From a virus: a stretch of DNA of 48,865 nucleotides. The notes beneath the pieces were generated by a model that worked only from the letters and a program-made list of their open reading frames with translations, was not told the origin of the DNA and searched no databases. Positions 7,267-15,206 of the stretch are shown here, one piece after another (the stretch's first letter is position 1; the number at the start of each line of letters is the position of its first letter). The position numbers and the translations under genes are program-made. The stretch is taken from IMG/VR virus record IMGVR_UViG_3300017960_000507, positions 1 through 48,865 of that record. One strand, 5' to 3'.

Positions 7267-7623
7267 ATGAGCGACTTGACGGAGAAGTTTGATGCGATCA
7301 AAAACGAAGTCGAGGACATGATCAAGAAGTGGGCAGAGATTAAGCCTGAAGGAATCAAAGGATTTTTTGAGTTTCTGTATGCAATCACCAGTGACTTGAT
7401 CGAATTGGTCGAAGTGTCTACGGAAGTTGTCAAGACAAACAAGAAGGAAACAGTGGTCGCGGCATTCAAATATGCCTATGATCAGATCAACCCCGACATC
7501 CCGTGGGTGCCGGAATTTCTCGAAACCAAGATTGAAGCTTGGCTTTTTGACGCTGCTCTTCCAACATTCATTGATTGGCTTGTTTCCAAGTACAATGAAA
7601 AGGGAATTTTCAAGCATGCGTAA
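7267..7623 (+). CDS. Unknown 118-residue helical protein
   Basis: It is preceded by AAGGAGG, one of the strongest ribosome-binding sites in the window, which suggests high expression. The protein is acidic and helical, with no Cys and no clear membrane segment. The second half is rich in Pro-Trp and Phe (D-I-P-W-V-P-E-F-L). It is followed by a hairpin and an 84-base gap, so it may end a transcript. Confidence 0.78.
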   Translation: MSDLTEKFDAIKNEVEDMIKKWAEIKPEGIKGFFEFLYAITSDLIELVEVSTEVVKTNKKETVVAAFKYAYDQINPDIPWVPEFLETKIEAWLFDAALPTFIDWLVSKYNEKGIFKHA

Positions 7624-7635
7624 TTGAGTCCCACC

Positions 7636-7687
7636 GGGCGTAGTGGTCTTGTCCCTCTCCTTCTCTTTTTTACAGGCCACTACGCCC
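7636..7687 (+). terminator. Strong hairpin with pyrimidine-rich loop
   Basis: A perfect 11-base inverted repeat, GGGCGTAGTGG at 7636-7646 and its complement at 7677-7687, encloses a 30-base pyrimidine-rich loop containing a run of six T. No T-run follows the second arm, so it is not a textbook intrinsic terminator. It could stabilise the 3' end of the highly translated gene above, or stop transcription. It lies in the only sizeable gap of this block. Confidence 0.5.
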
Positions 7688-7707
7688 AATTATTTTCAAG
7701 GTGAAGA

Positions 7708-8262
7708 ATGGAAAAGGCAGAAGTTTGTCCTCATTGTAAATATTCGAAGCTTATTGTTCACGACAGTGATACAAAGATAACTTGTCAGCTTGAGCAAGGC
7801 CGAGAATGCCCATACCATTTGGAGCATACAGTTGTCGGTAACAAGGACAAACGATTGTACATTTACAACATTGGATACGGTACATGTGAAGAGTCAGCAG
7901 ATTGGCAGTATATGCATGAAGAAAAATTCACCGACGAGCAATTGTTTGATATCATGGAAGATTGCTTGTTCATTGCTTTGAAAAACACAAGAAAACCCAA
8001 TTCAGAATATGAGCATTCACAACACCCTTCTTTTCAAGACTTGATGAGCAGTTGGAAGGATGATGGGATTTTTCATAAAGAACTTAAAAAAAGAGGCTTT
8101 CAACATATTGAGTTTACAGGGGGTTTTGATATATTTGGTTGGGCGAAATCAGACGTGCCAGATGATTGGGACGGTCATACAGGGCCAGAAACCAAAAAGC
8201 TTCAAAAGAATTTGAAACGACGTTTGGAAGAGCAGGATGCCGCTGAGCAAAAAAGTTTGTAG
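7708..8262 (+). CDS. Minimal LEH module fused to a larger unknown domain
   Basis: 184 residues. The first 40 contain the most compact module in the window: CPHC at 7-10, Cys26, then C-P-Y-H-L-E-H at 34-40. The remaining 144 residues (acidic, with W-Q-Y-M-H-E-E and F-I-A-L-K-N motifs and a basic last helix) match nothing I recognise. The compact form suggests that the long middle of other members is a variable insertion in a minimal Cys fold. Confidence 0.82.
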   Translation: MEKAEVCPHCKYSKLIVHDSDTKITCQLEQGRECPYHLEHTVVGNKDKRLYIYNIGYGTCEESADWQYMHEEKFTDEQLFDIMEDCLFIALKNTRKPNSEYEHSQHPSFQDLMSSWKDDGIFHKELKKRGFQHIEFTGGFDIFGWAKSDVPDDWDGHTGPETKKLQKNLKRRLEEQDAAEQKSL

Positions 8263-8509
8263 TTGTTGCGAACATTGTGATGCGCCGTTTGATACGTTGC
8301 CATCTGATTTGATTCCATGTTCTTTAATTCGGACCGTTCAACTTGGAGTTACTATGGATGGTGGCAAGCCCGTTTATTTAGATTCAACAACAGGCTATGT
8401 AAGATATGATGAAAAACGTTTGAGCATTGACGATGATGTTCCAGAAGAATGTCCTTTTCATCTTGAACATTTAATGGAAACACAAAATGAAGACAAAGGA
8501 ACTAATTGA
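8237..8509 (+). CDS. LEH-family Cys-rich protein
   Basis: 90 residues: C-S-C-C-E-H-C at 8-14 gives an enlarged knuckle, Cys28 sits in the middle, and E-C-P-F-H-L-E-H covers 71-78. The middle has strand-like Gly/Tyr-rich sequence. It overlaps the neighbours by 26 and 23 bases. The tail M-E-T-Q-N-E-D precedes the next gene. Confidence 0.86.
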   Translation: MPLSKKVCSCCEHCDAPFDTLPSDLIPCSLIRTVQLGVTMDGGKPVYLDSTTGYVRYDEKRLSIDDDVPEECPFHLEHLMETQNEDKGTN

Positions 8510-9188
8510 GCAGTTAAAAGAAAACGACCCTTCAGGCGAACTTGAAGTTTGCGTTGACAACCTTCCCATTTACTTTGTCGACGTTTTGCCTGCTTATTGG
8601 GATGGTCGCCTTCAGTGTTTAATTCAAGACCACTCCAAAGACCCTTATTACAACATCGTGGGTTACAGAATTACTTCTAATGGCGATAAGCTGAATTTGA
8701 GGACGATGGATTTGGGGACTGTGTTGTTGGACAATCCAGAAGCAGTTGTTGAGCTTGATTTGGACAGTATGCCGTCTGAAAAACCTCGTTGGGAAAAGAT
8801 AGTTGAAAAAGAAAGGAAAGAAGCAAGAACTATTTTGAGAGATGTCTGTTTGGAGAGTATCAAAGAAGACAGTGGCAACAGGTGGGAAGAATTCAAAAAG
8901 AATCGTGACTTGTATCAGAATGATATGAAGGTCAAAATTGCATCATTCCCTACTGATGATCATCCTGCATATCAGCGCATCATAAAAATGAAAGCGCATG
9001 CTATTCCATTCTTGCTTTACGAGTTGAAGGAAGGTTTGAAACGGCCAGAAGGTCCAAATCATTGGTTCACTGCGTTGAGTGTTATTATGGGGAAGGATAG
9101 GCCAGAAATCCCAGAGGAAGCACGCGGACGCATTGTTAAGATGGCCGAAATTTGGATCAAATGGGGTGAAGAAAAAGGCTATGCATAG
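8487..9188 (+). CDS. Unknown two-domain protein
   Basis: 233 residues. The first 70 residues (K-E-L-I-E-Q-L-K-E-N-D-P-S-G then V-C-V-D-N and Y-F-V-D-V-L-P-A-Y-W-D-G) resemble a short domain common in phage and bacterial unknown proteins. The last 70 residues (H-W-F-T-A-L-S-V-I-M-G to I-W-I-K-W-G-E-E-K-G-Y) look like a small helical repeat unit often found in uncharacterised proteins. No enzyme motif is seen. It ends this transcription block. Confidence 0.78.
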   Translation: MKTKELIEQLKENDPSGELEVCVDNLPIYFVDVLPAYWDGRLQCLIQDHSKDPYYNIVGYRITSNGDKLNLRTMDLGTVLLDNPEAVVELDLDSMPSEKPRWEKIVEKERKEARTILRDVCLESIKEDSGNRWEEFKKNRDLYQNDMKVKIASFPTDDHPAYQRIIKMKAHAIPFLLYELKEGLKRPEGPNHWFTALSVIMGKDRPEIPEEARGRIVKMAEIWIKWGEEKGYA

Positions 9189-9199
9189 TAATTTTCGCC

Positions 9200-9228
9200 C
9201 CAAAAGATGTCTTGGAAAATTGTATAAT
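9200..9228 (+). promoter_or_regulatory. Phage promoter copy 2 (CCAAAA-17-TATAAT)
   Basis: CCAAAA at 9200-9205, a 17-base spacer ending in TTG, then TATAAT at 9223-9228. It lies in a 52-base gap. The next start (ATG 9241) has AGAGGA between it and the hexamer, so the transcript may begin inside or just after that site. Confidence 0.7.
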
Positions 9229-9240
9229 TAAGAGGAAAAA

Positions 9241-9624
9241 ATGGATCAACCGAAGTGTTTCAAGTGTGAAAAGCCGATTGAAGCCGCCGTAAGAGAACCT
9301 ACACAAGAGGACTATTGGAGCATGCCTTGTGGGGTTCATTTTCGCGGTGGTAGCAATTTTGGCTCTACTGTTTATGATACGCTGATAGATAAAAAGCAAG
9401 TTGAATTGATTGTTTGCGATGACTGTTTGAAAAAACACCAACCGCTTTTGAGAGTTGTTGAAGCTTGTAAAACGTGCAGCCTCTATGAACAAAAGCCAAA
9501 GGAATGTGGCAAGTGTTGGTTGAAAGAAACTGAACTCCAGAAAAAGATCAAGGAAGGAAGGATTGAAGGAAAATCATTCCGGCAAATACTTGATGAACAC
9601 AAAAAGGAAGAACAGGGAGATTGA
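9241..9624 (+). CDS. Zinc-ribbon-like Cys-rich protein
   Basis: 127 residues with two pairs of knuckles: Cys6/Cys9 with Cys59/Cys62, and Cys76/Cys79 with Cys89/Cys92. The segment G-V-H-F-R-G-G-S-N-F-G-S at about 31-42 recurs in small phage proteins of unknown role. The last 35 residues form a charged helix. It is the first gene after promoter copy 2. It lacks the LEH motif. Confidence 0.8.
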   Translation: MDQPKCFKCEKPIEAAVREPTQEDYWSMPCGVHFRGGSNFGSTVYDTLIDKKQVELIVCDDCLKKHQPLLRVVEACKTCSLYEQKPKECGKCWLKETELQKKIKEGRIEGKSFRQILDEHKKEEQGD

Positions 9625-9626
9625 GA

Positions 9627-9857
9627 ATGGCAACATGTATTTGGATAAACGCGAATGCAGAGCAGTGTCAATCTGATGCTCAAGAAGGAAGCTTCTTTTG
9701 CGGCGATCACGACGGCGTTGTCTGCTATGATTGCGGCGTTCAAGCAACCCATGAGTGCGGCGTGACGACGAATGGTTTGCTTTGTAGCGTCAATCTTTGC
9801 GGTGGTTGTCAAATTGATCACGTTGAAAAATGCCACGCAGAAGGGCCGGAAGAATGA
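9627..9857 (+). CDS. Small Cys/His-rich protein (B-box-like spacing)
   Basis: 76 residues with eleven Cys and several His: C-Y-D-C, C-G-V, C-G-G-C and H-V-E-K-C-H. The spacing recalls a B-box or UBP-type zinc finger but is too short for a sure call. GGGAGA about 8 bases upstream supports ATG 9627. Binding of two metals is plausible. Confidence 0.75.
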   Translation: MATCIWINANAEQCQSDAQEGSFFCGDHDGVVCYDCGVQATHECGVTTNGLLCSVNLCGGCQIDHVEKCHAEGPEE

Positions 9858-10153
9858 AGCTCGATGTTACGCCAAGGAAAAAAATGATGGCTTGGGGCGG
9901 TTACATTGAAGTCAGCGATTATCCGCTACGCGTAGCCGACGTCAAAAAGGTTCGCATCCCGAATAATCTTGTCAAAGCAATGTGCGGAGGCAAATGGCCC
10001 GACGACAGGGGCAAGTGGTTTCAAGGGTTCAACTTTGATGCTGTTGATTGTTGGGCTATTGAAGGTGATGAGCTGATTCCTTGCGATGGCAGTAGTGATT
10101 CGGCTTCGCCTTGTCCGGGGCCAAACCTGAAGATTGTTGCATTGGAGTATTGA
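9854..10153 (+). CDS. Unknown 99-residue protein
   Basis: ATGA overlap sets the start. The protein has a basic N-terminus, a G-G-Y-I-E-V strand, and a middle rich in Trp/Gly (K-W-F-Q-G-F-N-F). It ends in a Cys/Ser/Pro-rich piece with two Cys. No motif points to a function. Confidence 0.75.
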   Translation: MKLDVTPRKKMMAWGGYIEVSDYPLRVADVKKVRIPNNLVKAMCGGKWPDDRGKWFQGFNFDAVDCWAIEGDELIPCDGSSDSASPCPGPNLKIVALEY

Positions 10154-10154
10154 G

Positions 10155-10646
10155 ATGGAAAAGATTTTTGGGAAATATAAAACATTAGTCATAGCCCTTA
10201 TGTTTGTTGGTATTGGAATAGGAATAGGAGAAAAGTGGCAAGAGCATTCTGCAAAAAAGAGCGCCCCCAAAGGTCTTTCCAGAAGTCTTTCCGGCGAAGC
10301 GTATAGCTGTAAATACAGAGCGTTGATCGTCAGCGTCTATGACGGCGACACAGTGACGGCCAATTTTGACCTTGGGCTGGACGTTCATATTGACAAGCAG
10401 AAGGTGCGCTTGTATGGAATCAATACGCCAGAGTTACGCGGGGAAGAAAAAGAACAAGGCATTGTATCACGCGACAAGTTGCGGGAACTGATTTTGAATC
10501 ATTGGGTGATCATTCACGTTCCAAATAATAAACGCGGAAAGTACGGAAGGTGGCTTGGAATCATTTACAAAGACGAAGCGGGAACGTTGGTAAACATCAA
10601 CGATTACCTTTTGGAAAATGGTTATGCGAAGGTGTATGAAGAATGA
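10155..10646 (+). CDS. Membrane-anchored SNase-like nuclease
   Basis: 163 residues. A hydrophobic segment at about 10-25 follows a basic start and suggests a signal anchor or signal peptide. The staphylococcal-nuclease domain follows: D-G-D-T at 63-66, V-R-L-Y-G-I with Arg85, T-P-E with Glu93, and G-R-W-L-G with Arg132. These match the Asp, Arg35, Glu43 and Arg87 set of the family, so the active site appears complete. It is likely exported or membrane-bound and cuts DNA or RNA with calcium; such enzymes may act in superinfection exclusion. Confidence 0.88.
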   Translation: MEKIFGKYKTLVIALMFVGIGIGIGEKWQEHSAKKSAPKGLSRSLSGEAYSCKYRALIVSVYDGDTVTANFDLGLDVHIDKQKVRLYGINTPELRGEEKEQGIVSRDKLRELILNHWVIIHVPNNKRGKYGRWLGIIYKDEAGTLVNINDYLLENGYAKVYEE

Positions 10647-11089
10647 ATTTCCGAGGGGAGTATGAATTCTTGAGCAACTTTTCTTCATCACCCATCGCTT
10701 ACGATGGGTGTTTGTTTCCTACTGTGGAACATGCTTTTCAATATGCAAAAGTTGAAGGGCCAGTTTGGAAAAAGATGATAAAGGAAGCAGAGACTCCCGG
10801 TAGGGCAAAAAAAATTGGCCGCAGAGGTAAGATGATTGCCGATTGGGATAGCAAGAAATTTGGCGTCATGTTGACGCTTTTGAACTTGAAGTTCGCCGAT
10901 GATGAACTCAAAGAGCAACTTTTGGAGACGGAACTTCAAAATCTTGTTGAAACCAATACGTGGCATGATCGCACGTGGGGTGTATGTTGTTGTGATAAAT
11001 GTGGCGGGAAAGGGGAGAATATGCTCGGAAAATTGTTGATGCAAGTCCGAGATAGGTTGAGAAGGGAGAGAAGTGGAGCCGTCGAATGA
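10643..11089 (+). CDS. NADAR-domain protein (YbiA-like)
   Basis: 148 residues, the full length of the domain. Diagnostic pieces are F-R-G-E-Y-E-F-L-S-N-F at the start, F-P-T-V-E-H-A-F-Q-Y, W-D-S-K-K-F-G-V-M, L-V-E-T-N-T-W-H-D then W-G-V, and G-E-N-M-L-G-K-L-L-M. Known NADAR proteins act on ADP-ribosylated nucleobases or related N-glycosides, and they occur in NAD-linked phage-host conflicts. It overlaps the next gene by ATGA. Confidence 0.9.
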   Translation: MNFRGEYEFLSNFSSSPIAYDGCLFPTVEHAFQYAKVEGPVWKKMIKEAETPGRAKKIGRRGKMIADWDSKKFGVMLTLLNLKFADDELKEQLLETELQNLVETNTWHDRTWGVCCCDKCGGKGENMLGKLLMQVRDRLRRERSGAVE

Positions 11090-11325
11090 ACAAGGAAGAA
11101 TTTGTAGAGAAGCACGGAGAAGAAGCTTTGTCTTTTGTTAATCCGAACATGAATGCGTTTATGCAAAAGCATTTTAGCGCAGTGGTAGCAGATGCAACAG
11201 AATATGACATCATTGATCATGACGTTATTGGACGCGTCCTTGGGCTGATTGGGTTCAAGAATAGCAGTTTGCTGGAGGCAAAAAAGTTTATTCAGAAACA
11301 CGTTCCAAAAGAGTTTTTGAAATGA
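11086..11325 (+). CDS. Unknown 79-residue helical protein
   Basis: Coupled to NADAR and to the next gene by four-base overlaps on both sides, so the three genes are probably made together. The protein is helical without Cys and has a mildly hydrophobic stretch, V-L-G-L-I-G-F. I recognise nothing further. Confidence 0.75.
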   Translation: MNKEEFVEKHGEEALSFVNPNMNAFMQKHFSAVVADATEYDIIDHDVIGRVLGLIGFKNSSLLEAKKFIQKHVPKEFLK

Positions 11326-11810
11326 AGCGGTTGCATTACACAAACAAGCGGTTTGAGCGGCTTATTAACCGAAGAAAGACCAATTTGCGGCCAGACGACA
11401 AGCCGCAAGGTCTTTGGTATAGCGTTGGTAACGCTTGGGTCGATTGGTGCGTTGGAGAAACATTTGATGGCCTTGGGCGTTGGCAATATGAACTTGAAGT
11501 TGACTTTTCCAAAATGCTTGTTCTGAGTACAATAAAAGCTATTCGGGATTTCACGAAAGAGTATGGCGTCAAAGAGCGTTATGAAGCGGGTTTCAAAAGC
11601 GGTCCGTTTAAGCTTGATTGGCCCAAGATCAAAAAGTTGTATTCAGGCGTTGAGATCAATCCGTATCAATGGAAACTTCGGCATGATAAACGTTTCCGGT
11701 GGTACTACAGCTGGGACGTGGCGTCAGATTGTATTTGGAAGTCAAACGCATTGATCGGTTGGAAAGAAAGCGAATATGTTGAACAAAAGCATTTGTATAA
11801 AGTGTCGTAA
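11322..11810 (+). CDS. Unknown protein, possibly ADP-ribosyltransferase-like
   Basis: 162 residues. The layout L-H-Y-T near the start, then P-Q-G-L-W-Y-S, W-V-D-W-C and Y-E-L-E-V-D-F, followed by V-L-S-T-I, recalls uncharacterised phage proteins that might have an ADP-ribosyltransferase-type fold with an H-Y and Y-S pair. This is a weak similarity seen by eye. The location two genes after NADAR, whose substrates carry ADP-ribose, is the main reason to test it. Confidence 0.72.
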   Translation: MKRLHYTNKRFERLINRRKTNLRPDDKPQGLWYSVGNAWVDWCVGETFDGLGRWQYELEVDFSKMLVLSTIKAIRDFTKEYGVKERYEAGFKSGPFKLDWPKIKKLYSGVEINPYQWKLRHDKRFRWYYSWDVASDCIWKSNALIGWKESEYVEQKHLYKVS

Positions 11811-12045
11811 TAGTCCAGACATGTTTCACAGATGGGATGACAGTATCTCGACGAACAAGGATAAGTTTGCAGATTTGATCGCCAGAGATGATAGCTGGCA
11901 TGATGATGAAGCGATTTGGGAAATAAGGAAACGGGTTTGGTGTCCTTATAAGCCACCGACAATAAATGAACCTCATTTGTCTATATATTCTGAACCGCCA
12001 AAGAATTGTCCTTTCGTTTTGGAACACTTGGTGAGCAAATGTTGA
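11776..12045 (+). CDS. LEH-family protein with long acidic middle
   Basis: 89 residues: Cys7/Cys10, a 45-residue Asp/Trp-rich insert, Cys56 (followed by Pro), then N-C-P-F-V-L-E-H at 77-84. It begins within the last 35 bases of the previous gene; the canonical start M-L-N-K-S-I-C fixes the ATG. Confidence 0.88.
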   Translation: MLNKSICIKCRNSPDMFHRWDDSISTNKDKFADLIARDDSWHDDEAIWEIRKRVWCPYKPPTINEPHLSIYSEPPKNCPFVLEHLVSKC

Positions 12046-12269
12046 ATAAAGCCGTTTGCAAAAGATGTTATAAGAAATATGGCGTCAATTGGACCGGCAA
12101 AGAAGGAAGTGCTTTTTGGGCGAACGAAGCTTGGGAAAAGGGGTTTGTACGTTGTCCTAAAAGGGCTGTCGAAGGCGTCTCGCGGCTTGTTACTGTCAGC
12201 AAGCATTTTATCGACGCGACGCCCAACCATTGTCCCTTTATACTTGAGCATACTGTGAGCAAGAAATGA
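12039..12269 (+). CDS. LEH-family Cys-rich protein
   Basis: 76 residues: Cys7/Cys10, Cys39 followed by Pro, and H-C-P-F-I-L-E-H at 64-71, ending T-V-S-K-K. The middle contains the recurrent N-W-T and A-W-E-K-G-F-V-R-C pattern (Trp before the third Cys) shared by many members. Confidence 0.88.
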   Translation: MLNKAVCKRCYKKYGVNWTGKEGSAFWANEAWEKGFVRCPKRAVEGVSRLVTVSKHFIDATPNHCPFILEHTVSKK

Positions 12270-12658
12270 AAGCTGTATCTGAAATCTTTTTGGAAGCTTG
12301 CGAAGGAACTTCACATTCAGGCTCAACAGTCATTGATTGTGAATTGTGCGGCAGAACTCATTTCAACTCGTCGGACACAGGATGTTTCGAAGAGGGTGAA
12401 TTGGAACAACTGCAAAAAGAGGCTGATAAAGACCCAGAGAAGTATGTAGAAACTGATTACACAATTCCGTGGCTCTACGTGGATGATAAACAAGCGGTGA
12501 TTGGATGTCCATGTAACAAGCTTGCTTACTATGAACATTTGTTTTGGCAGCATCGTAAACTGATTGCAAATTATTTCACGGCGCGTGCGAAAAGGATGAC
12601 TGAGTATGCACAGGAAGCTGAAATCGCGGCTGGTAAAGTAAGAGGAGCGGCACGATGA
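12266..12658 (+). CDS. Unknown 130-residue protein with Cys pairs
   Basis: Residues 25-40 hold C-E-L-C-G-R then D-T-G-C, and a later C-P-C at about 81-83 could complete a metal site. The last 40 residues are a basic-acidic helix. It is joined to both neighbours by ATGA overlaps. No family is recognised. Confidence 0.75.
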   Translation: MKAVSEIFLEACEGTSHSGSTVIDCELCGRTHFNSSDTGCFEEGELEQLQKEADKDPEKYVETDYTIPWLYVDDKQAVIGCPCNKLAYYEHLFWQHRKLIANYFTARAKRMTEYAQEAEIAAGKVRGAAR

Positions 12659-13062
12659 GAAGAAGATACCCCATTGGCCTTAAAATGAATGCTTGGATTG
12701 GCCGTCATATTTTCAATCATCCTATTGAGTGGGCGACAGAGAAAGTTTTTCCAGTAGACAAAAACAAAAAGAAGGATTGGGCGAAAATTCCATTGTTTGC
12801 CGACACAGGCAAAGACCATCCGCATATGGAACGTTGTCCTGATTACAACGGTGATATCAAAGCAGCAATAGAATTGGCTTTCCATATGGGGATGACGTTG
12901 GAAAGCATGGGATACAAAGACGGCCATCACGAGTGGCAAGTTGGATTTTCTGATTATCATGTGTTGGATTATTGTCATTATGTAAATGCGGCAAAGAACG
13001 AAACTTTGTCCCGTGCGATTTGCAAAAGTGCATATGATAAAACGTTAAAGAGAAACCGATGA
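12655..13062 (+). CDS. Phage ABA-sandwich domain protein
   Basis: 135 residues. The segment C-P-D-Y-N-G-D-I-K-A-A-I-E-L-A near residue 61 and the late L-S-R-A-I-C-K-S-A-Y match the pattern of Phage_ABA_S-type proteins, where a Y-S-x-D-x-x-A-A start leads to a late A-I-C-x-A-A helix. These small proteins are widespread in phages and their role is not known. The match is by motif memory only. Confidence 0.72.
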   Translation: MRRRYPIGLKMNAWIGRHIFNHPIEWATEKVFPVDKNKKKDWAKIPLFADTGKDHPHMERCPDYNGDIKAAIELAFHMGMTLESMGYKDGHHEWQVGFSDYHVLDYCHYVNAAKNETLSRAICKSAYDKTLKRNR

Positions 13063-13343
13063 TAAAGCAATTTGAAGCGCCAGATGATAGTTGGGAGTTT
13101 TGGCTTGTTGGTAATAAGGGAGTAAGACAACTTGTTGATCTCAAATCAACATTGATTTGTACGAAGGAAGATAAAAGTTGGTATTGGTATGGCGGAGAAA
13201 ATCCACCGCATTGGGGTGCTCATTCTGGAAATTCTGTGTGCGGGGGAGGTTACGAAGAAGTGAATGTTATTTCAAGAGACAATGCGCTCAAGCTTTTGAA
13301 AGAGCAAGAGTCACGGAGAACAAATGCTTTGTCCAGTGTGTAA
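13059..13343 (+). CDS. Unknown 94-residue protein
   Basis: A Trp/Tyr-rich, Gly-containing protein (W-Y-W-Y-G-G-E-N-P-P) with a helical C-terminus. It starts in an ATGA overlap and its end overlaps the next gene by 20 bases. Two Cys are too few for a clear metal site. No family is recognised. Confidence 0.72.
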   Translation: MIKQFEAPDDSWEFWLVGNKGVRQLVDLKSTLICTKEDKSWYWYGGENPPHWGAHSGNSVCGGGYEEVNVISRDNALKLLKEQESRRTNALSSV

Positions 13344-14139
13344 AACTAAATTGACTTGTACGGGTCAAGCAAAATTGGAAACGCTTGATGAGCATATCTT
13401 TTGCGAAACGCCGTCGCTAAAGGACAAGTTTGAATGCTTGAACGCAAATTGCTCAACTTACAACCATGTATACTGGAATAAAATGGGCGAGTATTACAAC
13501 AGCGACAATGATTACAAAAAAGAGTTTGGCTTCATTGGTGGAAATTCCGCGCCACTTGGAACGTTTCAGCGTCAACTAAATGTTGAGATCGAGAAAAAGG
13601 ATGAAAATTATACGCTGTTTGAAACCAAGAAGTGGCGATTCAGAATTGTATTCAAATACAAAGCGGACCGGAATGGAAAGGTTTTGAAGCGCTGGAGGAA
13701 GCTTGAGATTTGGAAGCGCAAATGCGGTGAGGAACTTTGGACGTTGCATATTCCCGGCATCAAGATGTTGATATACAAAATTGGGGAGATAAACAGACTG
13801 TTCAGAAATTTCAACGCGAGTCATCATCCCGGAACGCGAGAGAAATTGATATTGGCGGGTGTTTCAGAAAAGGGCGAAGAGTGGTGGCGCAGGTTGGGTG
13901 CGAAATATGCCCGATGGAGGATTGTTTTTGGGATGCGACAGGTGTTGAGCGAGAGAGTATGTAAGCAATGCAAACATTGTAAAGACACTTATGATTCCGG
14001 GCGATTTTGGAGTGTGAATTGTAACGTGAGCAGCGTATTTCAACCAACACAGTATGACTGTCATGTAATGCCGCATGATTGTCCTTTCCGTTTGGAACAC
14101 TTGATGGATTTGCAAGATGTCAAAACCGTTAAAGCGTGA
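13324..14139 (+). CDS. Zinc-knuckle protein with C-terminal LEH module
   Basis: 271 residues. The N-terminal part has C-P-V-C at 3-6 and Cys38/Cys43. A basic central domain of about 150 residues follows (R-W-R-K-L-E-I-W-K-R-K). The end is an LEH module with Cys213, Cys216, Cys219, Cys233 and C-P-F-R-L-E-H at 253-259. The module begins V-L-S-E-R-V-C, as if an independent GTG- or TTG-started gene had been joined in frame to the one above. Confidence 0.82.
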   Translation: MLCPVCKTKLTCTGQAKLETLDEHIFCETPSLKDKFECLNANCSTYNHVYWNKMGEYYNSDNDYKKEFGFIGGNSAPLGTFQRQLNVEIEKKDENYTLFETKKWRFRIVFKYKADRNGKVLKRWRKLEIWKRKCGEELWTLHIPGIKMLIYKIGEINRLFRNFNASHHPGTREKLILAGVSEKGEEWWRRLGAKYARWRIVFGMRQVLSERVCKQCKHCKDTYDSGRFWSVNCNVSSVFQPTQYDCHVMPHDCPFRLEHLMDLQDVKTVKA

Positions 14140-14332
14140 CATAGAAATCTGCAATCATTGCAGAAGCTTTGAGAGAAGATCACTTTGCAATTTCTCGGAA
14201 GAGTTGGAGAGAAAAATCATTGTGAACGCTTGTGAAATCGAAGTGGATTCTATTGCGGTGATGACGCATAGAATAAAAGTTCCAGACAGCTGCCCTTTTC
14301 TCTTGGAGCATGTAGTGAAAAATGCTGAATAA
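14117..14332 (+). CDS. LEH-family Cys-rich protein
   Basis: 71 residues: CNHC at 12-15, Cys24 and Cys39, then S-C-P-F-L-L-E-H at 58-65. The leader is six residues longer than usual. The middle has an I-I-V-N-A-C-E-I-E-V-D strand pair. Its tail V-V-K-N-A-E forms the 11-base overlap with the next gene. Confidence 0.87.
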   Translation: MSKPLKRDIEICNHCRSFERRSLCNFSEELERKIIVNACEIEVDSIAVMTHRIKVPDSCPFLLEHVVKNAE

Positions 14333-14645
14333 AGAAGTTTGCAAAAAATGTTGGAAGGGTGAATGGGACGCGGCCCAAGATAACCTTTGGAAGCTTGGAG
14401 AAGTTGAATGCAGATCATACAGAAATTTTGTGTTCATAAAGAATCGATATTCTCACGACAAGATTCCTGAAGATTGTGAGTATGCTACAGAACACATCGT
14501 GAAAGCAGGGAGGCCGGTAGAGTTTCAAACAGCAGAAGACATTAGATACACGATGGGTGTCGACACAGCGTCTGCAAATTCTAAAAGCTGGACTTATTTT
14601 TGCATACGCAATGAAAACGGTACTTGGAGAGTTATATGCTCGTAA
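14322..14645 (+). CDS. LEH module with 49-residue C-terminal extension
   Basis: 107 residues: Cys7/Cys10, Cys30, then D-C-E-Y-A-T-E-H at 51-58 (Glu and Thr variants). After the motif the frame continues through a Ser/Thr-rich stretch ending in W-T-Y-F-C-I-R-N and W-R-V-I-C-S. The extension may be a separate small fold or read-through into sequence left by a lost gene. Confidence 0.8.
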   Translation: MLNKEVCKKCWKGEWDAAQDNLWKLGEVECRSYRNFVFIKNRYSHDKIPEDCEYATEHIVKAGRPVEFQTAEDIRYTMGVDTASANSKSWTYFCIRNENGTWRVICS

Positions 14646-14669
14646 AGAAATTATGAAAAGGAGATGAAC

Positions 14670-15206
14670 ATGAGCGAACAGAGGGAATTCAATCCAGTTG
14701 ATGCAAAAGATGTGGATGTTGACGCTGTATGGGATCAAGTCCCTGCAAGGGTTCCCGTCATTGATAGGAGAAATGGAGAAGAGATTGGCTATGTGGACAA
14801 AACAGATGTAAAAGAGAAACTCAAAAATCAACGGTTCTGGAGTCTTGTTCTTGAATCATCGAATAAATTCGTGCTGGTTTACAATACCCTTTATGATAGC
14901 AAAACGTTCGAACATACCGCAGGAAGTGTTTCCGAACTTCTTGCTATCACTCGTGCAAATATTAAAACAGCGTTGGGAGCAGATGATCCTTACAACAGAA
15001 TGTTGGGCGTTTCATATACGAATGAAGGAAGAAATCATCATGTCAACTTACATATAACAACGCTCAAAAAAGATTTATGGATGCTCCCAGAAAAGTTGAA
15101 AGAGAAGTTATGCGCAAAAAGTGATGATGTGATGGGTAATGGCCCGTCTGAAAAGATAGTCAATTTCGTGAGAGAACAAATACTTCAGGAACAAAATGCT
15201 AAGTAA
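14670..15206 (+). CDS. Unknown 178-residue protein
   Basis: ATG 14670 is chosen over 14664 because AAAGGAG lies 7 bases before it. The protein has an acidic N-terminus, a strand-rich middle (F-W-S-L-V-L-E-S-S and F-V-L-V-Y-N-T-L-Y) and a helical end. One Cys. Its tail E-Q-N-A-K makes the same 11-base junction as the LEH genes. No function is recognised. Confidence 0.78.
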   Translation: MSEQREFNPVDAKDVDVDAVWDQVPARVPVIDRRNGEEIGYVDKTDVKEKLKNQRFWSLVLESSNKFVLVYNTLYDSKTFEHTAGSVSELLAITRANIKTALGADDPYNRMLGVSYTNEGRNHHVNLHITTLKKDLWMLPEKLKEKLCAKSDDVMGNGPSEKIVNFVREQILQEQNAK

